64,000 nt of DNA, from positions 2,852,001 to 2,916,000 of the forward strand of contig PUDQ02000010.1 of assembly GCA_002964805.2 (NCBI GenBank), written 5' to 3'. The notes under the pieces are model-generated. The model did no database searches. It was given only the letters and a program-made list of their open reading frames with translations, and was not told the DNA's origin. The translations under genes were made by a program, and so were the position numbers. The DNA comes from Trametes villosa (lineage: Eukaryota > Basidiomycota > Agaricomycetes > Polyporales > Polyporaceae). Below, piece after piece: positions 32,314 through 43,578 of this stretch; position 1 is the first letter of the stretch; every line of letters begins with the position of its first letter.

Positions 32314-34297
32314 TCACTTCCTGGCCTTCTTGCCCTTCCCGCTCTTTTCCTCCTCCCGTCCACGTTTCTTGCTTGCGGAGAGCTTCGCCCGTGCGTCTTT
32401 CAACGCACCGTGCAGAATCCGCTTCTCGCCCAAGCGCACAATGACGGCGTGCTTCCTGTTCAGCGAGAGCTGGTCGACGGTTTCCGGCGCGAGGAGCTGT
32501 TCGTCCTCCTTGTAACGCAACGGCATTGAGCACCGCATGGGAGACGACAAACACCACAGCCTGTACCTTGAGTGTTGTGGGATACTCCTTGAGGCGCTTC
32601 TCGAGGACGTCGGCCGCGATGGCGAGCACGTCTTTATCCACCTTCGGCTTCGGCAGCTTGCTCTTCTTGGCCGTCTTCTCCCATTCGTCCTTGGAGAGTA
32701 GGAGTAGGCGGACGAACGAGATAAGCTCCTCCGGGAGCTCGCAGTCCGTGCGAAGCACGAATACACTACTCAACATTAGCATCACTAGTGCACGGGATGG
32801 GATGCGTTGATACGTACTCATCATCAGCTTCTTCGAGCCACCAGTCGACACGTTCCTGAAGGTCAAATTTCGTCTTCTTCGAGGCTACGGACACGACGAG
32901 ATCGGCGCGGACTTCGACGACGTCGCCGGGGTTGCCGAGCCCAGACAGCGGCGGCTGCAGAGGGACGAGGTCTACGTGACCGTACCGCCTGAGGAGGTCG
33001 GAGTTCGGCGGGTCGCCGTAGGTATTCCACTAGAGACATGGCGTCAGAGGAGATATGCATGATATGCGATGGTCAGGACTCACGATTTGCTCTCCTGTCT
33101 TGATAGGCTTGGTGGAGACCATCTTGAGCTCGCGCTCCTCATAAAATAGCTTCGCCTGAGGGCGTGTGATCAATATTAAAGTGAGGCTATGGGGAAGAAT
33201 AAACCGAACGCCTTACATTTTCAGACTCGAAGCGCGCATTCAGCATGTCCGCCATGGGCACCATAGCGACATCCGCTGGGTCTTCACGGTCTTCGTCGTC
33301 CTCATCGTCCTCTTCTGCGTCAACCTGGAGCTCCTCCGGCTCATCGCCTCCGTCTGCTGCTGCGGGTTCTCCAGCATCCGCGGGGCCGGCACCGGGAGCC
33401 TCTTGGGGGTCGACATCCATGGCGCTGGTATCCGCGGCATCATCACCCTCTTCGTTAGCATGTTCGTCGTCCTCATCCTCATGTTCGCCCTTCCACTGTT
33501 CGACGTGGAAGCTGCGCGAGAGGATGCGGCTACCCATGAGATGGTATCGCTCGACGGAAAAGTGCTGCGAGAGCTTTTCCGCGGGGAAAAGGTCTGGCCG
33601 GCTCTGGTAGCGGTTTATTAGTGAGCAGAGTACGCCAGTGGGATTGCCGAGGACCTCACTTTGATCGCTGGAACTAGCTTTTCGTGATAGTCACGTTCCG
33701 CTTCGTCTCGGCCTACCTTGTCTACAGACGAGAAGAATCGGAATCTGTGCAGTTATGGCACGGAGGGAAAGACAGACCTACCACGGCAGTACCCTGCAAC
33801 TCTTTCAGGTCGTCCTCGCCCCAGAACATGGGCGTGTCGAACGCATTCGGTAAAGTAGCTGTTCATCGAGATTTAGGTGGTGACCGCCTTCGCACCTGTC
33901 GCTGACTTACCAAGGTATCCGGACCATTTTGAGTCGGCCCCTCTGGACTCTTCCCACATCATGCAAAGGATGAGGCCGGCCCAGCCTTCATGTAGACCAT
34001 GTTCCTTCCACGCTGTTCCCAATAGACTGGGGAGCGAGGATGTTCTTGTAGACAGTGTTAAGTCTCGCGGGATAGTGAACAGCGTGTAGTCCTCCTGCAT
34101 GGCACTAAGATATCAGCACTTTCTACCCCCACAACACGACAAGAGCGACCAAATGTCATACGTACCGGGATATCCTGCAATGCGATCGCTCCGCGTCCAT
34201 GGCCAGGGAATTTCACAATCCCCACTTTCTCGGTGTCCAACCCTCCATGTTGGAGCTGGAACCAGTTCACGAAGTCCGATGCTACTTGCTCTGGCAT
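32314..34297 (-). CDS. SET-domain protein lysine methyltransferase, SETD6/RKM4 type
   Basis: Nine exons (34297-34166, 34094-33911, 33858-33778, 33721-33660, 33603-33217, 33155-33084, 33029-32818, 32765-32567, 32508-32314) give 507 residues. Members methylate lysines of ribosomal protein L42 (RKM4) or nuclear proteins (SETD6). Visible are the N-terminal NWFQLQHGG and HGRGAIALQDIP, WAGLILCMMWEESRG, FDTPMFW, the SET core VPMADMLNARFE (about 267-279) and GEQIWNTYGDPPNSDLLRRYG, then a Rubisco-substrate-binding-like helical domain and a Lys-rich C-terminus (GKGKKARK), probably a nuclear localisation signal. A ~70-residue acidic Asp/Glu/Ala insertion (~192-262) splits the SET region before the VPMADM strand. 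The last exon uses an AAG acceptor. It is divergent from the zf-HIT gene with 315 bases between starts. Confidence 0.88.
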
Positions 34298-34612
34298 GTC
34301 TGAGATCTGAATGGCAGCGAAAGCTCAGAAACCCTGGCGTTCACTGGCACAAGTTCGATCGAGTTGCGAGCTGAACTTTTTGGCTGATCGAGGGGGGCAC
34401 CGCCACCACGTGTACGCCATCATGCTTTCTTTCGTCCAGGAATAGCAGGTTCTGTGCTTTGACCCCAACCACCAACACCTGCGAATGCCAGCGTAACTAG
34501 AGCTTGGCGAGCTCGAGGAACACAAGAAATCTCCGCGCTTAAGGTTTGTCCTGATACTTAGACGTCATAACCAAACTTGTTAAGTGCGCTGTCTGACCAT
34601 CGCCTTCCACAG

Positions 34613-35491
34613 ATGGCCCCGAAGCGCGCAGCTTGCCAAGTCTGCGAGTCTGCAGAATCGAAGTACACTTGCGCCAAATGCTCCGTTGTCTAGTACGTAT
34701 AATATACACCATGTTATATAAGATGTACCATTGTCTGATAGTTGTTTTTAGTTGTTCCGTACCATGCTTCAAGAAACATCAAGGTATGTGAGAGTGCACC
34801 CGTAGCATCTTTATGTATATCCTTACAAGATATTGTCAGAGACATGCGTCAAAAAACAGCCGTCCGCATCGACCTCGCATGCTGCACCCCCTCTCCTGAA
34901 CGAACCCCCATTAGAGGCGTCATCTCAGAGTAACACAAGCGGTGCGTACCTCCTGTCCATCCACTGCCTTGATGACCTAAATGCATTTTTTTGCCAGTCT
35001 CGTCAATCAGAGTGGTTCCCAATGCTGACGCAGGAAACTCCATAAAATTAGAAGATGAAGCCCCGCTGAGGCCTTTGACATCGCTCAACTGGCCTTACGT
35101 ACCGGAAGAGTCCGCTTTCCCGGACCCTCTGAAACGAGACGACCCTAAGCCCCTCCAACTGCCTCAATACGAGGCCATAGGTCTGTTGCCGTCTATCTTT
35201 CAACGTATCTATGCTTATGCCGTCATTACAGCCACATCACCAACCATTCGGCGTGTCATCGCGTCCAATCCCCGTCTGCGAGAGATTTTGCGCTCAATAG
35301 ACGCCCTACGTGGGGAAGAGCGAGAAGCTGCGTTGCATGAAGCCCTGGGTATCGGCGAGTCTAGGGGGAGGATTCTCTTAGGGCGCGAAAGTGAAGAGGA
35401 CAGGACGGCGCTGCGCGAGCTAGCGGAAGCCGTGGAGGGCGCCGTGCGCGGCGGCAAACAGGGTGTGCTCGGCCTCGACTGGGGAGATTGA
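34613..35491 (+). CDS. HIT-type zinc finger protein (ZNHIT3/Hit1-like)
   Basis: Four exons (34613-34692, 34752-34783, 34840-34941, 34998-35491) encode 235 residues. The N-terminus holds a complete HIT zinc finger: Cys8, Cys11, Cys20, Cys23, Cys28, Cys32, His36 and Cys40, in the CxxC-x8-CxxC-x4-C-x3-C-x3-H-x3-C spacing of the family, interrupted by two introns. ZNHIT3/Hit1 proteins assist assembly of box C/D snoRNPs with the R2TP/Rsa1 system; family membership by the finger is clear, the exact orthology is inferred. The C-terminal ~150 residues are helical (LLPSIFQRIYAYAVITATSP) and end GLDWGD. It is transcribed away from the SET methyltransferase gene. Confidence 0.82.
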
Positions 35492-35612
35492 GCCAGAACC
35501 AAGCGCGGGTGCCCCACGGTCGGGACGAGTATGAATTACAGATGTACTAGGACGGATACAGAAAGCACGAGCGCGGGAAGGGACTATACGAAGGGAAACA
35601 GGCAAAAGCGCA

Positions 35613-38600
35613 TCACGACATATCCTCGTCAGAGTCCGATATGACTTCTTTGCTTTTGCTAAAAGAACCGGAAGTTAACTATCGCGCCCCAATCTCGGCA
35701 AGGGATTCGGATGACTTACTACTGCTTTTTCCGAGGAACAGCGGCCGTCTCTTCCTCGTCATCATCGTCGCGGACAGCCCGCTTCTTCGTGCGCTGAAAC
35801 AACCCCAGAAATTAGCCTCGGGACGTCAACAGCGACAGCCTCCGCCTCCCACGTACCTTCCGCGGCTTCTGCTCCTCGTCGTCCCCGCTAAAGAGCGCGG
35901 CATCCTCGCCCTCCGGGAGCTCGCCGCCCTCCTCCGCCGACTTCTTCAGCTTTCCGCGGCGCTTCTTCTGCTTGGGCTCGCCGCCCGCGCCCTCGTCCCC
36001 GCTCACGTTCTCCGAGCGCTTGCCCCGCTTCGCCTTCTTCGTCTGCTTCTCGCGCTCCTCGTCGCTCTCCATCCGCTTCACCTCCCGCGTCCACTCGAGC
36101 GCCTGCTCGCGCGCGATCCGCCGTTCCTCCGCGAGCTTCTCCGCCTGCTTGCGCAGCTCCTCCTGGCGCACGGCCTGGGAACAGGAACGTATGTCAGCGT
36201 AGCTCCAAGGGGTGGGAGGCTCGCGCGCGTGGGACGACGCACCTCTGCGGCATCCAGCCGCTCCTTCTCCGCCTGCCGGCGCTGCCGCGCGGCCTCGATC
36301 TTCGCCTGCCCCTCGGCCTCCCACTGGCGCTGCGTCGCGAGGTGCTCTTCGCACCGCCGGAGCATGCTCTCACCGTACTTTCGGCGCTGGTCCGCGATGT
36401 CGCGACTATATGGGACCTGGGGCGACTTGTCCGCCGCGAGCGACGCGAAGAGCCTGTACGTAATGTCGCGTGGGTGAGTCAGTGAATGTGCGCGGAAGAT
36501 GTGGGGAAGAAGGAGGCTGACTTCTGGCCGTGTGTCGCCTGCTCGATCGCCTTCTGCAGGTCTTTGAGGGACCGCTTCGAGGAGGGCACCGACATCAGGA
36601 GCTCAGCTGCCTTCTGCTGTATCATGGCAATGTTGTAGAGCGTCGCCTTGTCGAACGGGTGCAGATGAAGAGCCTGACGACTCCCATGAGCGACCTTTTA
36701 CGAGAACCATGTACTATGTCGCCGACCTTCTGCGCGTACTGCAGCGCAGTGTTCATCGCGCTGAACGACTGGTCCTTGTTCGCCTTCGCATACCACGCGC
36801 GACACAAACACAACAGCACCGGCACGTTCTGGTTGCCGTAGAACCGCTTCGACGCCGTCTCGTACTGCACACAAACGTCAACGTCAGCGCACCGCCCCGC
36901 CGCGCAAGACTGCAGCCGTGCCAGCCCCCGGCGACTCACGCTCTCGATCGCCCGGTCGAACTCGTCGCGGGCGTAGTAGCAGTGGCCCATGTTCGCGTAC
37001 ACGCTCCCGTCGTTGATCGACTCGCGCACCTTCGCGAAGATGTCCAGCGCCTCGCGCGAGTTCTTCAGCCGCTTCTGCGCCTCGTCGGGCGCGATCGTGC
37101 CCAGCGCACCGCCGAGGTTGCCCAGGGCGTCCTCCGCGACCACGATGGCCAGACCTTGCGCAGCGACAGCGCAGAGCGGGTCCAGGTGCAGCGCCTTCTC
37201 GTAGAACTCGGCTGAGCGCTGGAAACCGCGCTTGCGCTCCTCGATGCCCTTGGGCGAGCCGTCGCGGTTCTCACGCGCTTGGTGGTACTGCAGCCACCCG
37301 GCGGCGCATAATGAGTAGACGTCGTGTTTGTCGTGGTCGCGGAGGGTGAGGAAGACGAAGTCCTTAGCGGGCTTGGGGAGGTTGGACTGGATGAGGAAGT
37401 GGGTGTAGAAGGCGCGGAGGTTGAGGTTGTTGGCTTGGGACGAGAGCACTTGCTTCAAAAGCTCGTGCGCGTCGTTGTGGCGATTGATCCCTGCCAGCAT
37501 TTGCGCTTGGCGGAGCTTGGCTATATGATATGAACCGCGTTCAGTGAACGACTTGCGAGAGTAACGTGCCTAAACTTACCGTCGACATACTCCGGATGCC
37601 TTGTCAGGAGCTTCTCGTACGCTTCCCTCGCCTTCGTCTCTTCACCTTGGTCCTCGTACACCCGTGCAAGGTTGTACAAGATAGATGTGGACATCGCCTC
37701 CGTGGCCGACGGGTCAAGGCCCGCCGCATGTGTGAGCGCAGTCTCGTACAAACCCCGAGCCTCGTCCAGGTGTCCGTCCAGATGCCGCAGGGCACCGAGG
37801 TTGTTGACGAGCCTCGGCTCGGGCTTGCCGCTGGCCTCGCTGTTCTGCAGCGCCTGCTTGTACGCCTTCTCCATCTTCTCGTGGCTCTCGTCCTGGTAGA
37901 GCTTCGCGATCTCGATGAACATCTCCGAGTCCTCGCCGAGCTTGCGCACGGACGAGCTCGGAGGCTGTGAGTGGCCGTTCAGCTGGGACAGGCTGTCGCC
38001 GGTGGTGTTGATGGCCTTGCAGACACGGTCGAAGAGCTCGCGCGCGCGCTTCTTTTCCTCCACCTTGTCCGCGCTCGAGATTCCTGGGCGGGGCATCGCT
38101 CGCAGTGAAGCGAGAATTGCCATCAGCTCCACTGACTTCGGGTTCGCAGGCGTCTGCATGAACGTGTCCAGCGTGTGAATAGCAGCCGCAGTCTCCTCTG
38201 CTACATCGTCAGCCCAAGTCCGAGTACGCGCAGAGTTAACGAACCGTTTTTCGTCTGCAGTTGCGCGAGGCCGATGGTGGCAAGGACGTTGTCCTTCCTG
38301 GCTTCCTTCGCCTTCTGGAAGTGGCTCATCGCGTCGCGGATTGAACCTTCCTTGTGGCATACGCGCCCGGCACGAATGTAGCCATCGCACAGAATGCCCT
38401 TGACGTCGGCGAACTGGATGGTGCGCTCTGCGAGCTTCAGGGCCTGTTTCCGAACTACCTGTCAGGACACCGGTCAGGTCCACAGCGATGTAACGCACCC
38501 GCTTGGTCTGGCCCTTCTGGAGGAAGAGCTCGCACAGGGCGTTCGCGGCCGCAGAGTTCTTCTGGTTAGCGTTGAATGCCCTCTCGATCAGGCGAGTACC

Positions 38601-39730
38601 CCTGAGGAACTCCTCCCTCCTGTCCTCTTCAGGCTGAGTCTCATCCTTGCTGGTGTTAAGCGCCTCGAGGCCCAGGAGAAGTTGTGCGGACCACTCCCCG
38701 GGGTTCTAGTACCATATTATCAGGTCACGCGCGCAAGAGCATATCGGGGGATTGAAGCATACCACTTCGACGCTCCGCTGCCAAGCTGCTCTCGCCTTCG
38801 CCTTGTGGTCCATGGCCCACAGACACAAGCCAATGCCTATCCGGGGGTCGGGACGACAATTGGGATTTAGCTGCAGCACTCTTTGGAACTGCTTGAGAGC
38901 TTGTGAGAACTGTCGGCGGGTATACGCAATCTTGGCCTGCGTTCACGGAAGTAAGCTCGGGTACCGGGGGCTCGACAGAGAGCGAAATGCGACGTACTTT
39001 GCCGAGCAAGGCGACTACGTTGGTGGGGTGGACTGCGAGCACTGCGTCGAACGTCCTGGCAGCATCATCCCACATGCCAGTACTGGTTTGGACGATGCCT
39101 AGAAGGCATATGAGCAATTACTGCATGAGAAGCGAGGTGTATAGTAACCTCTTGTAAGGTTAGCGAGCATGGACCCGCTCTGCCCGTTGTCTGACGCAAT
39201 ACGTTCTCCTTCGTTGAATACTCGGGCCGCCTCCCGGTAATGCTCATCTCGGATCTTCTCGGTAATGGTGTCTTGCCCTGTGCGGGGCTTAGCTATGTGT
39301 GGACGATATGTGGACTAGACAAGGCTTACGAGCATTCTGGAGTTTCAGCATTGGTGCTTTGGACGCGCGCGCAATGTGCAGGTTCGCCAGGAAGGAGTTC
39401 ACTGGTGGCAACGACGCTGTCGCGCCATTTGCTTGGAGTGCTACAATCTGCATGAGGAACGACCGCGATACCGAACCATGGACTACACATACTCTCATGA
39501 GCCGTCTGCGCGATCTTCTCCGCTGCGTCCAGGTACCCCCTCCGCCAATATTCCGCCGCGAGTCTTGTCCATATCCACACTTTGCACTGACCCTCCCTGA
39601 GCACCTCTAGCAGGTCATCCGGGTTCGGATCGAGGTTGTCGAGTTCAATAGTGATGACTTCTTGTCCGCCGAGTTCAATGTCGATTGATCGACCAGGTGG
39701 CGGAGGGGAAGGGGACCCTGCGCCGTTCAT
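35613..39730 (-). CDS. CTR9: CTR9, TPR scaffold subunit of the PAF1 complex
   Basis: Fifteen exons (39730-39493, 39440-39330, 39277-39149, 39098-38998, 38936-38763, 38705-38499, 38458-38245, 38197-37580, 37520-36940, 36864-36727, 36673-36522, 36453-36243, 36174-35857, 35793-35720, 35658-35613) give 1103 residues, the usual CTR9 length. CTR9 is the tetratricopeptide scaffold of PAF1C, which travels with Pol II and promotes H2B ubiquitination and H3K4 methylation. The start ITIELDNLDPNPDDLLEVL and the TPR units (GMWDDAARTFDAVLAVHP, FSQALKQFQRVLQLNP, GLCLWAMDHKAKARAAW, AAEFYEKALHLDP-like) are typical, as is the charged coiled-coil tail with KKRRGKLKK and the acidic end SDSDEDMS. The ATG at 39730 is the only upstream Met in frame. 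Retention of the last intron would end the protein immediately at TAG, removing the acidic tail. Confidence 0.93.
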
Positions 39731-40356
39731 GTTGTCCAAAGGTCCTTATTGTCGACAAGCAAAGTTGGGACGCAAGGGCCAGGTAGAACAGTATATCTGC
39801 GCACAGCGCCGCGCAAACAGAGAGAGCACAAGGCAGAGGCGGCAGGCCGAGGGTGAGAGTGAGTGAGAGTGAGCGCGAGAGCTCACTGTGGCCAGGTCTG
39901 ACGTACTAAGCGCCCACTAGCAGGCACGCCGACGACGCGTTGTTTGGATTTATTTGGATCACCGTCGGCGTCAGCGACTGTGGCCCCGTCGCCGCCGCCG
40001 TCGACAACGACGACAAGGCCATTCTCGTGCTATTCGTACATCCAACACACTCTCGGACTCGCCGAACATCTTACAGAACCGAATTGGCATCATCCGAAGG
40101 TCCCCAGACCCGCCATCAGCGTCGACCGGACCACTCTCCTGCTGTGAACCACCCGCCTTCCGACCACCCGACATATACGTCCGAAACCCGTACTCCGAGA
40201 CCCTACACTGCAACTCTGGATAGTGGATACTAGATTCGACCCTCAGGGGACGCTCCCGGAGGACTGCTTCCGGGAATCTGAGGATCCGCCGCACCACAAA
40301 GGACAGCTCGTAGGACGCTCGTTTCTTGACGAAATCGTTGTATTTTTCGTGGAGAG
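39731..40356. other. shared divergent promoter of CTR9 and ADA2
   Basis: The 626 bases between the two start codons contain no gene. No TATA box is evident, in keeping with housekeeping promoters. There are GAGAGTGAGTGAGAGTGAG purine repeats near 39851-39870 and GCCGCCGCCGTC near 39990. Confidence 0.5.
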
Positions 40357-43300
40357 ATGACGGTCACCCATCGGAAGAGGGCGTACCAGCCTGAAGAGAT
40401 CCAAAGTGCGTACCGGCTGATTCCTTTCCACCTCGCGGCTCTTTCCTCCTTTTCCGCTTTGGGAATCTCACGCTTCTCCCTTTTGCTTACGTAATAGCTG
40501 TGAACGAGCCGGGCCTTCAAATCGAGTGCGACGCCTGCGCTTGCGACCTCACCCACTCCATCCGAATAAAATGCGCGGACCCCGTGTGCGAAGTAGGAGA
40601 CGGCGTGGACATATGCCCATCCTGTTTTTGCAGCGGGAAGGAGTTTGGAGCCCACAAGCGGGACCATGCCTACCGAGTCGTGGTGGGTGGCAGCAATGAC
40701 TATCTGAGCGCTGACCGTAATGACCCTACTGCATCGTAGGAGCTACATTCTTATCCAATATTCGTTGAAGACTGGGGTGCCGACGAGTGAGTCTATTTTC
40801 TATGTGTGTCCAGTGACCACCAGATTTGCGCGGGTGGGACTCAGAACTGCATTCTTACTTCCCGAGACCGGGTGGCCGCAGTCACTGCGGCGAGGCACTC
40901 TCGCACGAGTGGAAGCCACTACTTTGCGCGCTGCCAGTTTGATAACTTATGGGGGGGGGGGCTCCAAAGTGGTGGAAGTGGAACTACGCTTTGATGGGTC
41001 GGAGTTCTACTTCCACTCGCCATCCCATTCTTATTCTCACATTGATAGGCCGCGCGGTCAGACCGAGGGCGCGCGGAGGGCGCGCGTACCGAATGCTTGC
41101 GGCGGGCATGCTGGCGACGCCGATGCGCACATGAATGAGGAAGAGGGCGCAGTCGCAAGCGTTGCGGGCGCATGCATGAGCTGCGTTGCGTACCGCGCGC
41201 TTGCAAACGCGAAGATAGCGCAGACGTAAACGACGCCGTCGTAACTGAATGAGATGTAGGCACTGTTGCGGACACAAGTGTGAGCGAAGTGGACGCCTCC
41301 TGCCCGCACAGCGAATGCGGGGTCGAGGTGCGCGCGTGACCAGCGAGCGCATAGATGCACGCGATATGCCCGCTTGGTCACAGGCGATGGAACTAAATCT
41401 TCACTTCTACTTTTACTTCCATTGGGCCAGCTCCACTTCCACCATTATTTCACCCACTGTTTTGGTTGACATTCGTTTTGTTTGTGCTCTCTGATTGTAA
41501 CTGAATGGCACTAGGGAGCTCCTTTTGCTCGAGGGCATTACCCTTCAAGGCCTTGGTAACTGGCAAGCCATATCGGAGCATGTCGGGACCCGGACCAAGG
41601 AAGAGGTCGAGAAGCACTATCGCACAGTGTACATCGAGTCACCCAATTGGCCTCTACCAGTCCGTACCCTTCCTCTCCGCTCCGCTCACCTCCTTCTCAC
41701 TAACACCACGCCACTCCTCATAGCGCATGGACGTAGACTTCGACGTTGACCCCGCAGAGTTCCAGGAGCGGAAACGGCGGCGGATATCCTCAATGACCAC
41801 CACCACCGCGCCCCCACCCAAGTCCGCGCCCGTCTCCGCCCCCGGCGTGCACGAAGTGGCGACCTTCCTCCCCGGCCGGCTCGAGTTCGAGCACGAGCTC
41901 GACAACGAGGCCGAGGACGTCGTCAAGGACCTCGAGTTCGGCGTCTGCCTCGAGTGGGGCGGCGACGAGATCCCCGAGGACGAGAACGACCAGGACGTGA
42001 AGGCGCGCGCGCGGCTCACCGAGGAGCTCAAGGCGAAAGAGGCGTCCCCGGGCAAGTGGCCCCCCAACGGGCTTGCAAACGGGCTCCTGAACGGGTACCA
42101 CTCGAACGGCGACACGCCGCGGCGCGACACGAGCTCGCGGCCGGACGAGGACAAGCAGGGGAGCGACGCGAACGGGGACGACGCGGACGAGCAGACGCAG
42201 CCGCCGCCGTTCGAGACGCCCGCGTCGCTCGAGTTCAAGCTCGCGCTGCTCGAGTCGTACTACCAACGCGTCGACAAGCGGCTCGAGGCGAAGGGCCTCA
42301 TGTTCGACCGCGGGCTGCTCAACTATAAGCAGGTGCGTGGCCCCGTGCGTCAGCTGGGAGGGCTCGGGCGCCCGCTGATGAGTCACACACGCAGATGCAA
42401 GCGGCAGACAAGAAACGGCCGAAAGAGGACAAAGACATCCTGCACCGCCTGCGGCCGTTCGCGAGGTTGCAAACCGCAGAAGACTTTGAAGAGTTCCAGG
42501 CGGACATACTCTGTAAGCCCCATTGGCCCGCTTGTCCTGGGCGTCGCACTGACTGGCACCCAGACGAGCACATGCTTCGCAAGAGGATCCAGGAGCTGCA
42601 GCACTACCGCCGGATGGGCCTGCGCACCACCGCCGACATCGAGAAGTACGAGGCAGACGTCGCCAAGCGGGTGAGTGCCCTAGCTTCGCTATCGCTCGCC
42701 CCCGTTCTGACCGGGGTCATTGTGCAGGCATCCGTCAAGGCGAACCTCTCACGCGACTACTACGTCGATCGGCGCCTCGCCAACGCCCGTGCCTCCTCCG
42801 GGCCCGACCCGCGCCGCGGCAGCGTCGTCGACGGCGACGAGCGCGAAGCGACGCCCAAGATCGGCGGCTCCAGCGCCAGCGGCACGGGCCCGCCCGCGCG
42901 CAAGATGCGTACGTCCCTCTTCCCTCTTCCCCTCCCTCACCCTGCCACTCACACATGCGCTCCCCTACAGCCGCGCCGCTCAACCTCGCGAACAGCCCCG
43001 CGCTGCACTTGCTCACGCCCGAGGAGCAGACGCTCTGCTCGCAGCTGCGCATCCTCCCGAAGCCGTACCTCGTCATCAAGGAGACGCTCGTGCGCGAGTA
43101 CGCGCGCCGCGGCGGGAAGCTGCGCCGGCGCGAGGCGCGCGACCTCGTCAAGATAGACGTGAACAAGACGAGCCGCGTCTGGGACTTCCTCGTCCAGGCC
43201 GGCTTCATGCGCCTCGGCAACACCGACGTCGGCCAGGCGGGTGCGGCGGGGGCTAGCGCGAGTGGCGAAGGCGGGCGGCCGTCCGCGACGCCGACGCTGA

Positions 43301-43437
43301 GCGCGTCCCCGAGCAAGGAGTCGACGCTGCGCTCGCCGCGCCCGCCGCCGTTCACGACCGTGCCCCTCGCGTCGGCTAGCTCGGCCTCGAACGCGCAATT
43401 CGCGCAGCCGGGCTCGTCATGGCCGCCCGCGAGCTGA
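40357..43437 (+). CDS. ADA2: ADA2, transcriptional adaptor of the SAGA acetyltransferase module
   Basis: Nine exons (40357-40405, 40498-40682, 40740-40786, 41515-41659, 41724-42332, 42395-42512, 42564-42670, 42728-42908, 42971-43437) encode 635 residues. ADA2 joins GCN5 and ADA3 and stimulates histone acetylation. Domains in order: ZZ zinc finger (~20-75; [16 protein letters not shown] then CPSCFC), the [16 protein letters not shown] linker and SANT/Myb domain (~80-140; [17 protein letters not shown]), a conserved [10 protein letters not shown] segment, a long Pro/Asp-rich insert, the [23 protein letters not shown] helices, and a C-terminal SWIRM domain (~485-575; [14 protein letters not shown]...[11 protein letters not shown]). 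The third intron is 728 nt, roughly ten times the local norm, and contains an inverted-repeat-bounded insert. Exons on both sides remain in frame. Confidence 0.93.
40970..41444. mobile_element. 475-bp non-autonomous TIR element inside ADA2 intron 3
   Basis: The left end TGGTGGAAGTGGAACT (40970-40985) and the right end AGCTCCACTTCCACCA (41429-41444) are inverted copies matching at 15 of 16 positions. Subterminal GGAAGT/ACTTCC words recur on both sides (for example near 41005 and 41402-41420). The CG-rich interior has no transposase motif. No target-site duplication was recognised, so the exact borders are uncertain. It is preceded by an 11-12 base G run (40951-40961). Interpreted as a MITE or a decayed TIR DNA transposon. 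Confidence 0.6.
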
Positions 43438-43578
43438 ATGCTCTCCGTTTATACCTTACACCCTCATCCGTACTGCTATCGTGTTGTCCATTATACTCGT
43501 GTAGATTATCGCATTTGTACACTACCACCGAGCATCTGATCTCTTGCATACACGCCGCTGGGGTGTCACACTACTTAT

